This document shows positions 1-6,425 of a stretch of DNA of 8,160 bases, piece after piece. The DNA lies in NCBI GenBank assembly GCA_002898135.1, contig BDTQ01000261.1, positions 1 through 8,160 on the forward strand. Direction: 5' to 3'. This stretch comes from a bacterium BMS3Bbin07. GTDB taxonomy: Bacteria; Nitrospirota; Thermodesulfovibrionia; Thermodesulfovibrionales; JdFR-85. The translations under genes were made by a program, and so were the position numbers. The notes beneath the pieces are model-generated. The model had not been told where the DNA came from, did no database searches, and was given only the letters and a program-made list of their open reading frames with translations. Each line of letters opens with the position of its first letter. The first letter of the stretch is position 1.

Positions 1-775
1 GGTGGCGGTGGTTGTAGTCTATATTTACCCCGATTACCGTTGTCTTGCCGCCGAATCCGAGGGGCCCTATGCCAAGCTGATTCAGCTCATCAAGGAGCCT
101 TACTTGCAGGGCGTGGATTTCTTCATCTCCGTCTCTTTCATCAATCCTTCTGAGCAGTTGCCTCTTTGCAAGTACAGAGACCTGGTCTTTTGTTGCCCCA
201 ATTCCAATGCCAAGGGTATAAGGGGGACAACCCCTTCCCTGTGCCTTGAAAACAGTATCAATTATACACTTTCTGACTCCGTCAAGGTCTCTCTGGGCGT
301 TTATCTCTTCTGCCGGCAGCTTGTATATCTGTCCTGCATTTTCACATCCCGAGCCTTTGAGCATGAGATCAATCGTGAGGACATGCTCCTCAGTCTCTTC
401 AAAGTATATCACCGGGATATTTTTTCCGGTATTGTCCCCTGAATTTTTATCTGTGAGGATATCCACGGCATTTGGCCTGAGGGGCACCTTTTCAGTGGCC
501 TCCCTTGTGGCAGCAATGATGATCTCACTCAATTCCTTCTGGCTCAGTTGTTGCGGAATTTTTACAAAGAATGTCGGCACCCCCGTATCCTGACAAACAG
601 GTCGTGATGTCTTTCTTGCAAGTGCAATATTTTCAAGGACTACCTTCATTGCTTCTTTGGCAATCCCTTCATCTTCTATAGCATGTGCTTTTTTGAGTTC
701 ATTTTCGATATCCGATGGCAGGGAGGTTGCCACTTTTCTGTAAAGTTCAGCAATCCCGTGTTTTAGTTTTAACAA
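1..775 (-). CDS. Class I (Fe-S) fumarate hydratase, alpha subunit, C-terminus cut by window edge
   Basis: The minus-strand frame stays open to the left edge and gives 258 codons. It encodes the N-terminal catalytic part of a class I, oxygen-sensitive [4Fe-4S] fumarase (TtdA/FumA-type alpha subunit), which interconverts fumarate and malate in the cytoplasm. The three expected cluster cysteines are visible: C61 in PVCQDTG, C144 in KGSGCENAG and C183 in GRGCPPYTLGIGIG. The signature GFGGKTT lies near residues 240-246. Two-subunit class I alpha chains are usually about 280-300 residues, so roughly 20-40 residues are missing beyond the edge, where the beta subunit would be expected. The start is TTG at 773-775, chosen because a perfect AGGAGG sits 8 bases upstream and family similarity begins there (MLKLKHGIAELYRK). 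The frame is open further upstream, but only through the intergenic repeat. L(+)-tartrate dehydratase alpha is the main alternative; fumarase is more common. Confidence 0.93.
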   Translation of the reverse strand, partial: MLKLKHGIAELYRKVATSLPSDIENELKKAHAIEDEGIAKEAMKVVLENIALARKTSRPVCQDTGVPTFFVKIPQQLSQKELSEIIIAATREATEKVPLRPNAVDILTDKNSGDNTGKNIPVIYFEETEEHVLTIDLMLKGSGCENAGQIYKLPAEEINAQRDLDGVRKCIIDTVFKAQGRGCPPYTLGIGIGATKDQVSVLAKRQLLRRIDERDGDEEIHALQVRLLDELNQLGIGPLGFGGKTTVIGVNIDYNHRH

Positions 776-783
776 CCCTTTTG

Positions 784-789
784 CCTCCT
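784..789 (-). promoter_or_regulatory. Shine-Dalgarno AGGAGG deciding the TTG start of the fumarase gene
   Basis: A perfect AGGAGG on the minus strand lies 8 bases before TTG (773-775). No ATG or GTG with a ribosome binding site is available nearby; upstream candidates fall inside the repeat element. This supports the rare TTG start. Confidence 0.75.
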
Positions 790-800
790 GATCTGTTCCG

Positions 801-980
801 AGCGTTAAGGACACAGCGCAAAGCGCATGGAGCAAAGCGCAGAGCGTTAAGGACAAAGCATTAAGAGTCCCGCCATGCGCCATGCGTCTTATCCTTAAAC
901 GCTCTGCGCTATGCGTCTTATCCTGAAACGCCATGCGCCATGCGTCTTATCCTTAAACGCTTTGCGCTCTGCGTCCTGCT
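801..980. repeat. Composite heptamer/linker palindromic repeat, copy 1
   Basis: The right part holds pairs of a heptamer CNNTGCG: CCATGCG twice at 873-886, CTCTGCG and CTATGCG at 902-915, CCATGCG twice at 931-944, CTTTGCG and CTCTGCG at 960-973. The pairs are separated by 15-base linkers TCTTATCCTTAAACG (887-901, 916-930 with one change, 945-959), giving an exact 29-base period. The left part carries the reverse complement: four CGCANNG-type units (817-844) flanked by CGTTAAGGACA linkers at 803 and 845, 42 bases apart. The centre is TTAAGAGTCCC at 861-871. The element fills the gap between the ferritin-like gene and fumarase, so transcripts crossing it could fold into a long imperfect hairpin. 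Confidence 0.9.
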
Positions 981-990
981 CCTCAACTCC

Positions 991-1476
991 TCACGCCGTA
1001 GTCCTCTTCAAACTCATGAGGGAGTCGATGTGTTTCTCTTCCTGGGACATCATTTCCCTGAAGATTACCTTTGCATTGGAATCCTCTGCTGAATCAGACA
1101 TTTTTCTGTAAAAATTAAAGGCCTTCCCCTCAATCTCAAGCGCCAATATTATGGCTTCAGTATCGTCAATAAATTCCTTTTCCTCAAACAGCTTTTCAGC
1201 CTTTTTTACAGGAATTCCCGACTCAATATGCGTAGTGGGGACCTTTTTCCTGAACTCTTCATAGCTCAGGGTCTCAATATCTCCCTGAAGGGACCGGTGT
1301 AAAAACTCAAGGTAATTCATATGGGTCTCTTCCCAGTCACGGAGTTTTGTGAAAGTCTCTTTTGCATAATCGACCTTGGCCTTTGAAGCTGCAAAATCAT
1401 AAAAATCCCTTGTTCCCTTCTCCATTGTGTAGGCCTCTACAATTGCATCTATCAGGTCTTCTTTACCGGTAATCAT
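991..1476 (-). CDS. Ferritin-like / rubrerythrin-type di-iron protein
   Basis: This 161-residue protein has the four-helix di-iron pattern of the rubrerythrin/ferritin-like superfamily. Helix 1 carries E19 with Y26 seven residues later. Helix 2 carries E49xxH52 (WEETH). Helix 3 carries E116 with Y123 seven residues later. Helix 4 carries E146xxH149 (QEEKH). These are the expected iron ligands. There is no CxxC rubredoxin domain (the protein has no cysteine), so it is not a full rubrerythrin. Family members act in peroxide defence, iron handling or oxidation of bound substrates; which applies here cannot be read from sequence. Its ATG overlaps the stop of the upstream methyltransferase gene by 4 bases (ATGA), with GGAAGGTG just upstream, so translation is probably coupled. 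That suggests a linked role, possibly protecting an oxygen-sensitive corrinoid pathway (inference). Confidence 0.85.
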   Translation of the reverse strand: MITGKEDLIDAIVEAYTMEKGTRDFYDFAASKAKVDYAKETFTKLRDWEETHMNYLEFLHRSLQGDIETLSYEEFRKKVPTTHIESGIPVKKAEKLFEEKEFIDDTEAIILALEIEGKAFNFYRKMSDSAEDSNAKVIFREMMSQEEKHIDSLMSLKRTTA

Positions 1477-2264
1477 CCCACACCTTCCAGGTCAGCCTCT
1501 GAAAAGATTATCTCATCCCTGAATGATCTTATCAGGTAGACGGTTTTCATGATCTCCGTGTCAAGAACATCAACTATGGCAGCATCCAGTCCGGCACCTG
1601 CCATATAGGTCATAAAAGTTGAATCTACTCTTGATTTCAGATTTTTATTAAGTCCTGCCGAGACATTGGATATCCAGGCTATTGTGTTTATAGGTGGATC
1701 AACCATTTCTTTGAGGGCAAGAATGCATTCATGGGAGCTTGCGATGTGGTCCTGACCCATTCCCCTGCCTATATGGACCACCGACGGGTCTGCAAAAAGC
1801 CGTACATTCGGTATGTCCGCTGCATTGGACATCTCGATCAGTTCTTCAAGTACCTGCATTTTGCCTTCAAGGGAGGTAGGAATTATGCCCCTCAACGCCC
1901 TTATTATCAACCAGCACTGGTTGTTGCGGCAGAGTGAGAGGATTTCTTCAGCGTTTTGTTCTTCAAGAGAGAGATAGTTGATAATCGGCGGTTTCGTGCA
2001 CAGGGAGACAGACCTTTTGAGTGCCTCGGTATTTCTTGTGTCAAGGCTTATAACCGGGTCATGTGATTGAACTATGACCTCAACAACCTTTGGAAGCATC
2101 TCCTCATCTCCGGAGCCGTCCAGTGAGCACTGAATGTTAATAACATCAGCCCCCGCATTTACAAGTTCACCACTCAGGCGTTTGATTGTCTCGGGGTCAA
2201 ACTCCGTTACTGCCTTCATGTAACCCATGTTTCTCGTGTTCAGATTTTCGGCAATTACAATCAT
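1473..2264 (-). CDS. AcsE-like methyltetrahydrofolate:corrinoid methyltransferase (pterin-binding TIM barrel)
   Basis: This 263-residue protein belongs to the pterin-binding (DHPS-like) fold and resembles AcsE/MeTr, the enzyme that passes the methyl group of methyl-H4folate to the corrinoid iron-sulfur protein in the Wood-Ljungdahl pathway. Length matches AcsE (about 262). Pterin-site positions are kept: D75 in ISLDTRN, N96 in PPIINYLS, D159 in LFADPSV and N200 in WISNVS, followed by a C-terminal AGAGLDAAIVDVLD block. The N-terminus MIVIAENLNT replaces the usual GERIN-type start. GGGAGGGG lies just before ATG. No other Wood-Ljungdahl genes are in the window, so it may be a stand-alone paralogue serving another corrinoid protein. 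A classical folate-synthesis DHPS is less likely, given the resemblance to AcsE throughout. It heads a two-gene unit with the ferritin-like gene. Confidence 0.8.
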   Translation of the reverse strand: MIVIAENLNTRNMGYMKAVTEFDPETIKRLSGELVNAGADVINIQCSLDGSGDEEMLPKVVEVIVQSHDPVISLDTRNTEALKRSVSLCTKPPIINYLSLEEQNAEEILSLCRNNQCWLIIRALRGIIPTSLEGKMQVLEELIEMSNAADIPNVRLFADPSVVHIGRGMGQDHIASSHECILALKEMVDPPINTIAWISNVSAGLNKNLKSRVDSTFMTYMAGAGLDAAIVDVLDTEIMKTVYLIRSFRDEIIFSEADLEGVG

Positions 2265-2295
2265 GATGACCCCTCCCTAATTATGAGATGAACAG

Positions 2296-2319
2296 GCCTT
2301 GGAGCCCATCGGCCAAGGC
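2296..2319 (-). promoter_or_regulatory. Hairpin at the predicted 5' end of the methyltransferase mRNA
   Basis: GCCTTGG (2296-2302) and CCAAGGC (2313-2319) form a perfect 7-bp inverted repeat with a 10-base loop. The transcription start predicted from the promoter at 2326-2353 falls at about 2319, so the mRNA would begin with this stem. No T-run follows on either strand, so it is not an intrinsic terminator. A 5' stabilising stem or an operator are both possible. Confidence 0.5.
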
Positions 2320-2325
2320 AGATAA

Positions 2326-2353
2326 ATTATACTACCATATTATCACAAATCAA
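2326..2353 (-). promoter_or_regulatory. Sigma70-type promoter for the methyltransferase/ferritin-like operon
   Basis: On the minus strand a TTGATT (-35, 2348-2353) is followed after 16 bases by a perfect TATAAT (-10, 2326-2331). The predicted start near 2319 leaves a leader of about 55 bases with a strong ribosome binding site. The site lies in the 143-bp gap after the radical SAM gene, so the downstream pair is probably transcribed on its own. Confidence 0.6.
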
Positions 2354-2407
2354 TTGCGTATGAAAGAAAATATCAAAGAAAATAGTGAGAAGGCAGGAGA
2401 CCCAGCG

Positions 2408-3823
2408 TCATCCCCGATATATATCCTTGAAACTGAAAAGCAGCACTTTTGCATACCCTATATTGGTCTTCAGGTCATTGAAGGACCTCATCTTCAGCGC
2501 CTGTTTTAATATCTGGCTTGGTCTCAGGTAATAGCTTCTGAGCGCCTTTTTCTGGGCATCCAGCAGGTCATTGATACTCAGCTGGGGAGTCTCTACAATT
2601 GCGGTATTATAAACAAAACTGTTCCAGTCATCGGTCCTCAGGTAGTTGTGTTCTTTGGCCCATTCAAAGAATTCCGTTCCGGGGAAGGGGATGGCGATTG
2701 TGAATCCTACGAGGTCCGGGCTTATCTCCTTTGCCAGTTTAATCGTGTCCTTAAGGGTCTCCTTTGTCTCTCCCGGTAGTCCAACCATAAAGTATCCGTG
2801 GACCTCAAGGCCAACCTTTTTTGTCAGCTTGAAGGCTTCCTTTATCTGATCAATAGTTGTGTTTCTGGAGGCCTTGTTCAGTATCTCCTGATTGCCGGAC
2901 TCCACTCCGTACTGAATCTGCCAGCAGCCTGATTCTTTCATGACTCTCAGGAGTTCTTCATCCACGTAGTTTACCCTGCCGTTACATTCCCAGGAGATAT
3001 CGAGGCCGCGCTTGATAATCAGCCTGCATATCTGCTTTATGCGTTCCTTGTTCAGGTTGAATATGCTGTCCCTGAAGGAGATGTTTCTGACTTTAAACTC
3101 ATTGTACAGATATTCAAGCTCATCAACCACGTGCTCCGGGCTATGTGTCCGGTATCTCCTGCCAAAAGTGATCCGCACATCGCAATATGTACAGCTGTGA
3201 GGACAGCCGCGGCTTGTTATTATGTTTGCATAGGTTCCGTCAGTCCTTTTTGACCACGCAGCAGGAGGATTATACTTTCCTATAGGCAGCAGGTGGTACG
3301 CCGGCCGCGGCAGGTCATCCAGATTCTTTATCATCTCACGGCTTTTGGTCCTGATTACCTGGCCGTCCTTGTCCTGGTAAATGATACCTGAAACACTGCT
3401 TAGATCTTTTCCGTTCTCGATGGCCTTGACCAGATCGAGCATGGTGTTTTCACCTTCGCCGATAACTCCAATGTCAACTTCGTCGTGTGTGACGACCTCG
3501 TGGCCAAGGGCAGTAATGTGCGGTCCGCCGAGCACAACGTATGTTTCCGGTGATTTATCCTTGATAATCCTTGCAATCTCCAGTCCCTGCTTTGCCCTTG
3601 GCGTGACAACACTGACCCCCACCAGGTCAGGTGAGTAAGCATCAAGTTCCCTGCTGAGCTTCTCGCGATTCAGGCCCTCGATGTAGCCATCGATAATCCT
3701 GACATCAATATCGTTCTGCTCAAGCACTGATGCAATGTATCCCAGCCCTAAGGGCAGCGAATTAAATAGAGGCGGGGTGTCCTCTGTCATGCTGATCGGG
3801 GGATGGATTAGTAGTACTTTCAT
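2408..3823 (-). CDS. B12-binding domain radical SAM protein of unknown substrate
   Basis: This 471-residue protein has an N-terminal cobalamin-binding Rossmann domain (about 2-140: LLIHPP at 4-9, LPLGLGYIASVLE at 23-35, VLGGPH at 97-102, GEGE at 122-125). A radical SAM barrel follows from about residue 200, with the cluster motif C207-PHS-C211-TY-C214. Later landmarks are QYGVESG and FMVGLPGET. The basic, helical C-terminus (YYLRPSQILKQALKMRS) is of a type often seen in this class. The DxHxxG cobalamin-ligand motif of methionine synthase is absent, as is common in the family. Members methylate unactivated carbons or rearrange lipids, natural products and tetrapyrroles; the substrate here is unknown. 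It follows the other radical SAM gene by 45 bases, with AAGGTGAT before ATG, so the two are likely co-transcribed. Confidence 0.88.
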   Translation of the reverse strand: MKVLLIHPPISMTEDTPPLFNSLPLGLGYIASVLEQNDIDVRIIDGYIEGLNREKLSRELDAYSPDLVGVSVVTPRAKQGLEIARIIKDKSPETYVVLGGPHITALGHEVVTHDEVDIGVIGEGENTMLDLVKAIENGKDLSSVSGIIYQDKDGQVIRTKSREMIKNLDDLPRPAYHLLPIGKYNPPAAWSKRTDGTYANIITSRGCPHSCTYCDVRITFGRRYRTHSPEHVVDELEYLYNEFKVRNISFRDSIFNLNKERIKQICRLIIKRGLDISWECNGRVNYVDEELLRVMKESGCWQIQYGVESGNQEILNKASRNTTIDQIKEAFKLTKKVGLEVHGYFMVGLPGETKETLKDTIKLAKEISPDLVGFTIAIPFPGTEFFEWAKEHNYLRTDDWNSFVYNTAIVETPQLSINDLLDAQKKALRSYYLRPSQILKQALKMRSFNDLKTNIGYAKVLLFSFKDIYRG

Positions 3824-3868
3824 TTGTTATCACCTTTTAAATTAAATTTTGAGTTTATAAAATAACCA

Positions 3869-4900
3869 TTACTTCAGTAATGATCTGATGTATCTTTTGC
3901 CGTACGATAAAAGGGGACGGGGGTTTGCAGAAAATATTACGTTGGGTTCAAAATAGCAGTGCAGGAGACATCCCTTGCAATTGTCCACCACGCTCAGATT
4001 GTTTCCAAGCTCTTCCCATAATTCCTTGAAACTTTTGTCATGAAACGAACCGGTACACTCTTTAAAGAATTCATAACACGTCCCCAGTCTGCCGTCAGGT
4101 GATATCCCGCAGCTCAGATAGCCCGAGATGCACTTCATTTTTGGCATTTTAAATGTGTACATGGCATCAAGCACCATATTGCTCATAGTGACGGGATAAC
4201 CTTTATCCCGAAGTTCCCTTATTTTCAGGATGGCATTCCTGTAGTTTTCTATGCCACCGTATATCTCATCATAACTTTTCTCAAGTTCATCCAGGGATTT
4301 ATAATTGAAGTGTGTGATGAGTGGAAAGAAAGTAAAGGTTTTAATCCCGAGCGTGCTGCCGTATTCCACAATATTATCAATCTCTTTTGTTGATATCCTG
4401 GTCAGTACCACGTTAAGCGAAACATATGGTACCTTTGCTACCGCTGCCTTGATACCTTCGGTTACAGTGTCGTCAAGGATCTTTATAATTCCTACTTCCT
4501 CAGGGACGTCTGCGTTCATGGTATCGAAAGAGAAGCTCATCATGTCCACATAGTCACAGATTTCGTCAATTCTCTTTGTTACGAGTGAACCGTTGGTAGC
4601 GACTTTTGCCATCATGCCCCTCTTCTTTATCCGTTTGAGGATTTCCGGCAGGTCTTTTCTGATAAGGGGCTCCCCACCACTTATAGCATATATTACACAG
4701 CCCATGTCAGCAATCTGATCCACGAGGTCCAATATCTGTGAGGTGTCCAGTTCCTTGATGTTGTCACCCCAGAGTGAACAGTAAGAGCACTTGTAATTGC
4801 ATTTGTGGGTTATCCTGTGGCCTACCTTGATCAGGTTTCTCTTTTTAAAGAGGTTAAACTGTATTGCGGCGTTTACCAATCTAAGGGGTTTTTTTAGCAT
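3869..4900 (-). CDS. Radical SAM protein with SPASM-like cysteine-rich C-terminus
   Basis: This 343-residue protein has a basic amphipathic N-terminus (residues 1-27), then the radical SAM motif C34-NYK-C38-SY-C41 and the SAM-binding GGEP at 75-78. The C-terminal region carries seven cysteines (257, 264, 275, 282, 308, 311, 315) around SPDG (267-270), FKELWEE and a CxxCxxxC group, as in SPASM/twitch domains that bind auxiliary Fe-S clusters. Such enzymes mature peptides or proteins or modify small molecules; no substrate is recognised. No good Shine-Dalgarno precedes the ATG. The upstream frame is closed by TAA ten codons before this ATG, which limits any N-terminal extension. It is first in a two-gene unit with the B12-radical SAM gene and has its own predicted promoter. 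Confidence 0.88.
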   Translation of the reverse strand: MLKKPLRLVNAAIQFNLFKKRNLIKVGHRITHKCNYKCSYCSLWGDNIKELDTSQILDLVDQIADMGCVIYAISGGEPLIRKDLPEILKRIKKRGMMAKVATNGSLVTKRIDEICDYVDMMSFSFDTMNADVPEEVGIIKILDDTVTEGIKAAVAKVPYVSLNVVLTRISTKEIDNIVEYGSTLGIKTFTFFPLITHFNYKSLDELEKSYDEIYGGIENYRNAILKIRELRDKGYPVTMSNMVLDAMYTFKMPKMKCISGYLSCGISPDGRLGTCYEFFKECTGSFHDKSFKELWEELGNNLSVVDNCKGCLLHCYFEPNVIFSANPRPLLSYGKRYIRSLLK

Positions 4901-4971
4901 GTGGATTTCTTTGGTTTTGACATGGAGTTTTTAATAGGGAATAACTGCATCTACCAGATTCATAATAATAT

Positions 4972-4999
4972 TTTATACATTCATAAAGTCTAAAGTCAA
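4972..4999 (-). promoter_or_regulatory. Sigma70-type promoter for the radical SAM gene pair
   Basis: On the minus strand TTGACT (-35, 4994-4999) and TATAAA (-10, 4972-4977) are separated by 16 bases. The predicted start near 4965 gives a leader of about 65 bases. A 13-bp inverted repeat lies immediately upstream of the -35 box. Confidence 0.6.
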
Positions 5000-5002
5000 G
5001 GA

Positions 5003-5045
5003 AAACCTTGATATTCTGACAAATTTTTACTTAATATCAAGGTTT
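5003..5045. promoter_or_regulatory. 13-bp perfect inverted repeat between secG and the radical SAM promoter
   Basis: AAACCTTGATATT (5003-5015) and AATATCAAGGTTT (5033-5045) are exact reverse complements separated by 17 bases. The repeat starts 40 bases after the secG stop and ends 3 bases before the -35 box of the next gene. It could be a weak terminator for tpiA-secG (AT-rich stem, only a short T-run) or a regulator binding site for the downstream genes. Confidence 0.55.
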
Positions 5046-5084
5046 ATGCAGATGTTTACCAAAGGCCATATCTGTGGGGAAAGT

Positions 5085-5456
5085 TTATTTCTTTGCCGGT
5101 TTATCTGTTGGGGCCTGTTCGGGTATAGCCGGTTTTGTGTCATTTGTCCCAGGTGTTGTGCCTGCAGGATAAGCTGGCATGGATTTCTCTTCGGGCATAA
5201 TCGTGGACTTGACAACAGAGCCCTGTTTTACAGAGACCACTGTAAGTATCAGGGATGTAACCATGAAGGCTATGGCAATCCCTGTAGTGAGCTTGTTCAT
5301 GAATGTAGCCGCACCCCTGCCGCCGAATATGGTCTGACTCGATCCGCCTCCGAAGGCTGAACCAAGCTCGGCTCCCTTACCACCCTGAATCAGGACTATG
5401 CCTATCAGTAACAGACATATGGTTACGTGAATAAATGTAAGTATTGTTATTATCAT
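5085..5456 (-). CDS. secG: Preprotein translocase subunit SecG
   Basis: This 123-residue membrane protein is the small accessory subunit of the SecYEG channel, assisting SecA-driven export. Two hydrophobic helices are visible (about 3-24 and 57-76), joined by the conserved cytoplasmic loop with QGGKGAELGSAFGGG and the FGGRGA block at 44-50, followed by TFMNKLT. The tail after residue 88 is low-complexity and rich in P, T and K, and is poorly conserved in the family. It begins 12 bases after the tpiA stop, with GGAG as ribosome binding site in the gap, so tpiA-secG is a tight unit. A tpiA-secG order is common in bacteria. Confidence 0.96.
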   Translation of the reverse strand: MIITILTFIHVTICLLLIGIVLIQGGKGAELGSAFGGGSSQTIFGGRGAATFMNKLTTGIAIAFMVTSLILTVVSVKQGSVVKSTIMPEEKSMPAYPAGTTPGTNDTKPAIPEQAPTDKPAKK

Positions 5457-5468
5457 AATTTATCTCCG

Positions 5469-6209
5469 CTAAATGTACTTGACTATTCCTGCAAAACTGT
5501 CCGGTTTCAGACTCGCCCCTCCAACAAGGGCGCCATCCACATCCTCCTTTGACATCAGGGAGGATACATTATCCGGTTTTACGCTTCCACCATAGAGAAT
5601 TCTTATTGTGCCGGCAGTATCTCCGTAGAGGTTTCCGAGTTCTGACCGGATAAACCGGTGGGCCTCCTGTGCCTGCTCAGGTGATGCGGTCTTACCGGTG
5701 CCGATGGCCCATACAGGCTCATATGCCAAAACAAGCCCGTTGGCGGTAATTCCGCGTAATCCCTCTGTTATCTGCCTCTTCAATATATTAAAGGTGTTCC
5801 CTGACTCTCTTTGCTCAAGCGTTTCACCGATGCAGAATATTACTGCAAGCCCTGCACTTATGGCTGCCCGGATCTTCCTGTTTACAGTCTCATCAGTCTC
5901 ACCAAAATACTGCCGTCTCTCTGAATGGCCGATAATCACATATGAGCACTCCACATCCTTAAGCATAAGAGGGGATATTTCCCCTGTATAAGCTCCTGAC
6001 TCTTCATAAAAGACATTCTGTCCTGCGAGTTTAATGTTGCTTTCTCCGAGGAGTTTTGCAGCAACCGGCAGCGAGGTAAAGGGTGGGGCAATAACTATTT
6101 CCACATCCTGCACATCCTTTACAAGCGGGAGGAAACCATTAATAAATCCCTCGGTCTCCTTTGTAGTCTTGTTCATCTTCCAGTTTGCTGCCATCACAGG
6201 TAAACGCAT
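5469..6209 (-). CDS. tpiA: Triosephosphate isomerase
   Basis: This 246-residue protein has the usual length for the family and interconverts dihydroxyacetone phosphate and glyceraldehyde 3-phosphate in glycolysis and gluconeogenesis. Catalytic residues are all present: N9 and K11 in AANWKMN, H95 in IIGHSERR, E164 in AYEPVWAIG. The flexible loop 6 (about 165-175) and the phosphate-binding GGS (207-209) and GG (230-231) are intact. The ATG start fits family alignments, but no Shine-Dalgarno lies within 15 bases; a possible promoter ends almost at the start codon. It is followed closely by secG. A repeat-filled 216-bp gap separates it from the upstream oxidoreductase gene. Confidence 0.97.
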   Translation of the reverse strand: MRLPVMAANWKMNKTTKETEGFINGFLPLVKDVQDVEIVIAPPFTSLPVAAKLLGESNIKLAGQNVFYEESGAYTGEISPLMLKDVECSYVIIGHSERRQYFGETDETVNRKIRAAISAGLAVIFCIGETLEQRESGNTFNILKRQITEGLRGITANGLVLAYEPVWAIGTGKTASPEQAQEAHRFIRSELGNLYGDTAGTIRILYGGSVKPDNVSSLMSKEDVDGALVGGASLKPDSFAGIVKYI

Positions 6210-6216
6210 GATATTA

Positions 6217-6246
6217 ATTAAACCCCAAAGAGGGAAGCAAAGTCAA
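6217..6246 (-). promoter_or_regulatory. Possible promoter placing the tpiA start site at its ATG
   Basis: TTGACT (-35, 6241-6246) and TTTAAT (-10, 6217-6222) are separated by 18 bases on the minus strand. The start would fall near 6210, directly before the tpiA ATG (6207-6209), giving a leaderless or near-leaderless mRNA. This would fit the missing ribosome binding site. The region is AT-rich, so a chance match is possible. Confidence 0.4.
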
Positions 6247-6259
6247 CTTTTAAAAGATG

Positions 6260-6412
6260 AAAGGCACAAAGGAGCAAAGACAAAGGCGCATAGAGCATAG
6301 CGCATAGCGTTAAGGACGAATCGTTAAGAGCCCCCATGTCCTGCACGCCATGCGCCATGCGCTCTGCGTCTTATCTTTTAACGCTCTGCGCTCTGCCCTA
6401 TGCGTCTTGTTC
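6260..6412. repeat. Composite heptamer/linker palindromic repeat, copy 2
   Basis: The left part has CGCATAG, AGCATAG, CGCATAG (6287-6307), then CGTTAAGGACG and the core TTAAGAGCCCC (6324-6334, one change from the other copies). The right part has CCATGCG, CCATGCG, CTCTGCG (6348-6368), a 15-base linker TCTTATCTTTTAACG (6369-6383), then CTCTGCG, CTCTGCC, CTATGCG (6384-6404). The arms are largely reverse complements. It lies between the oxidoreductase stop and tpiA. Confidence 0.88.
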
Positions 6413-6425
6413 CAATCCTCCATCT

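Noticed and set aside
2..442. Plus-strand 146-codon frame at the left edge
   Set aside because: It is antisense to the fumarase alpha gene, whose three cluster cysteines and GFGGKTT motif are clear.
871..973. Regular 29-base period suggesting a CRISPR array
   Set aside because: The sequence between linkers is itself repeated (heptamer pairs), with no unique spacers, and the whole is part of a palindrome. No cas genes are present.
911..1111. Plus-strand 66-codon frame
   Set aside because: It begins in repeat copy 1 and then runs antisense to the ferritin-like gene. A similar peptide from 6350-6568 arises only because the repeats are alike.
2296..2319. Intrinsic terminator for the radical SAM pair
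   Set aside because: The stem is not followed by a T-run on the minus strand and lies downstream of a promoter, so a leader hairpin fits better.
4901..5084. Precursor peptide gene for the radical SAM enzymes
   Set aside because: Only 9-10 codon frames exist here, with no ribosome binding site and no leader/core pattern.
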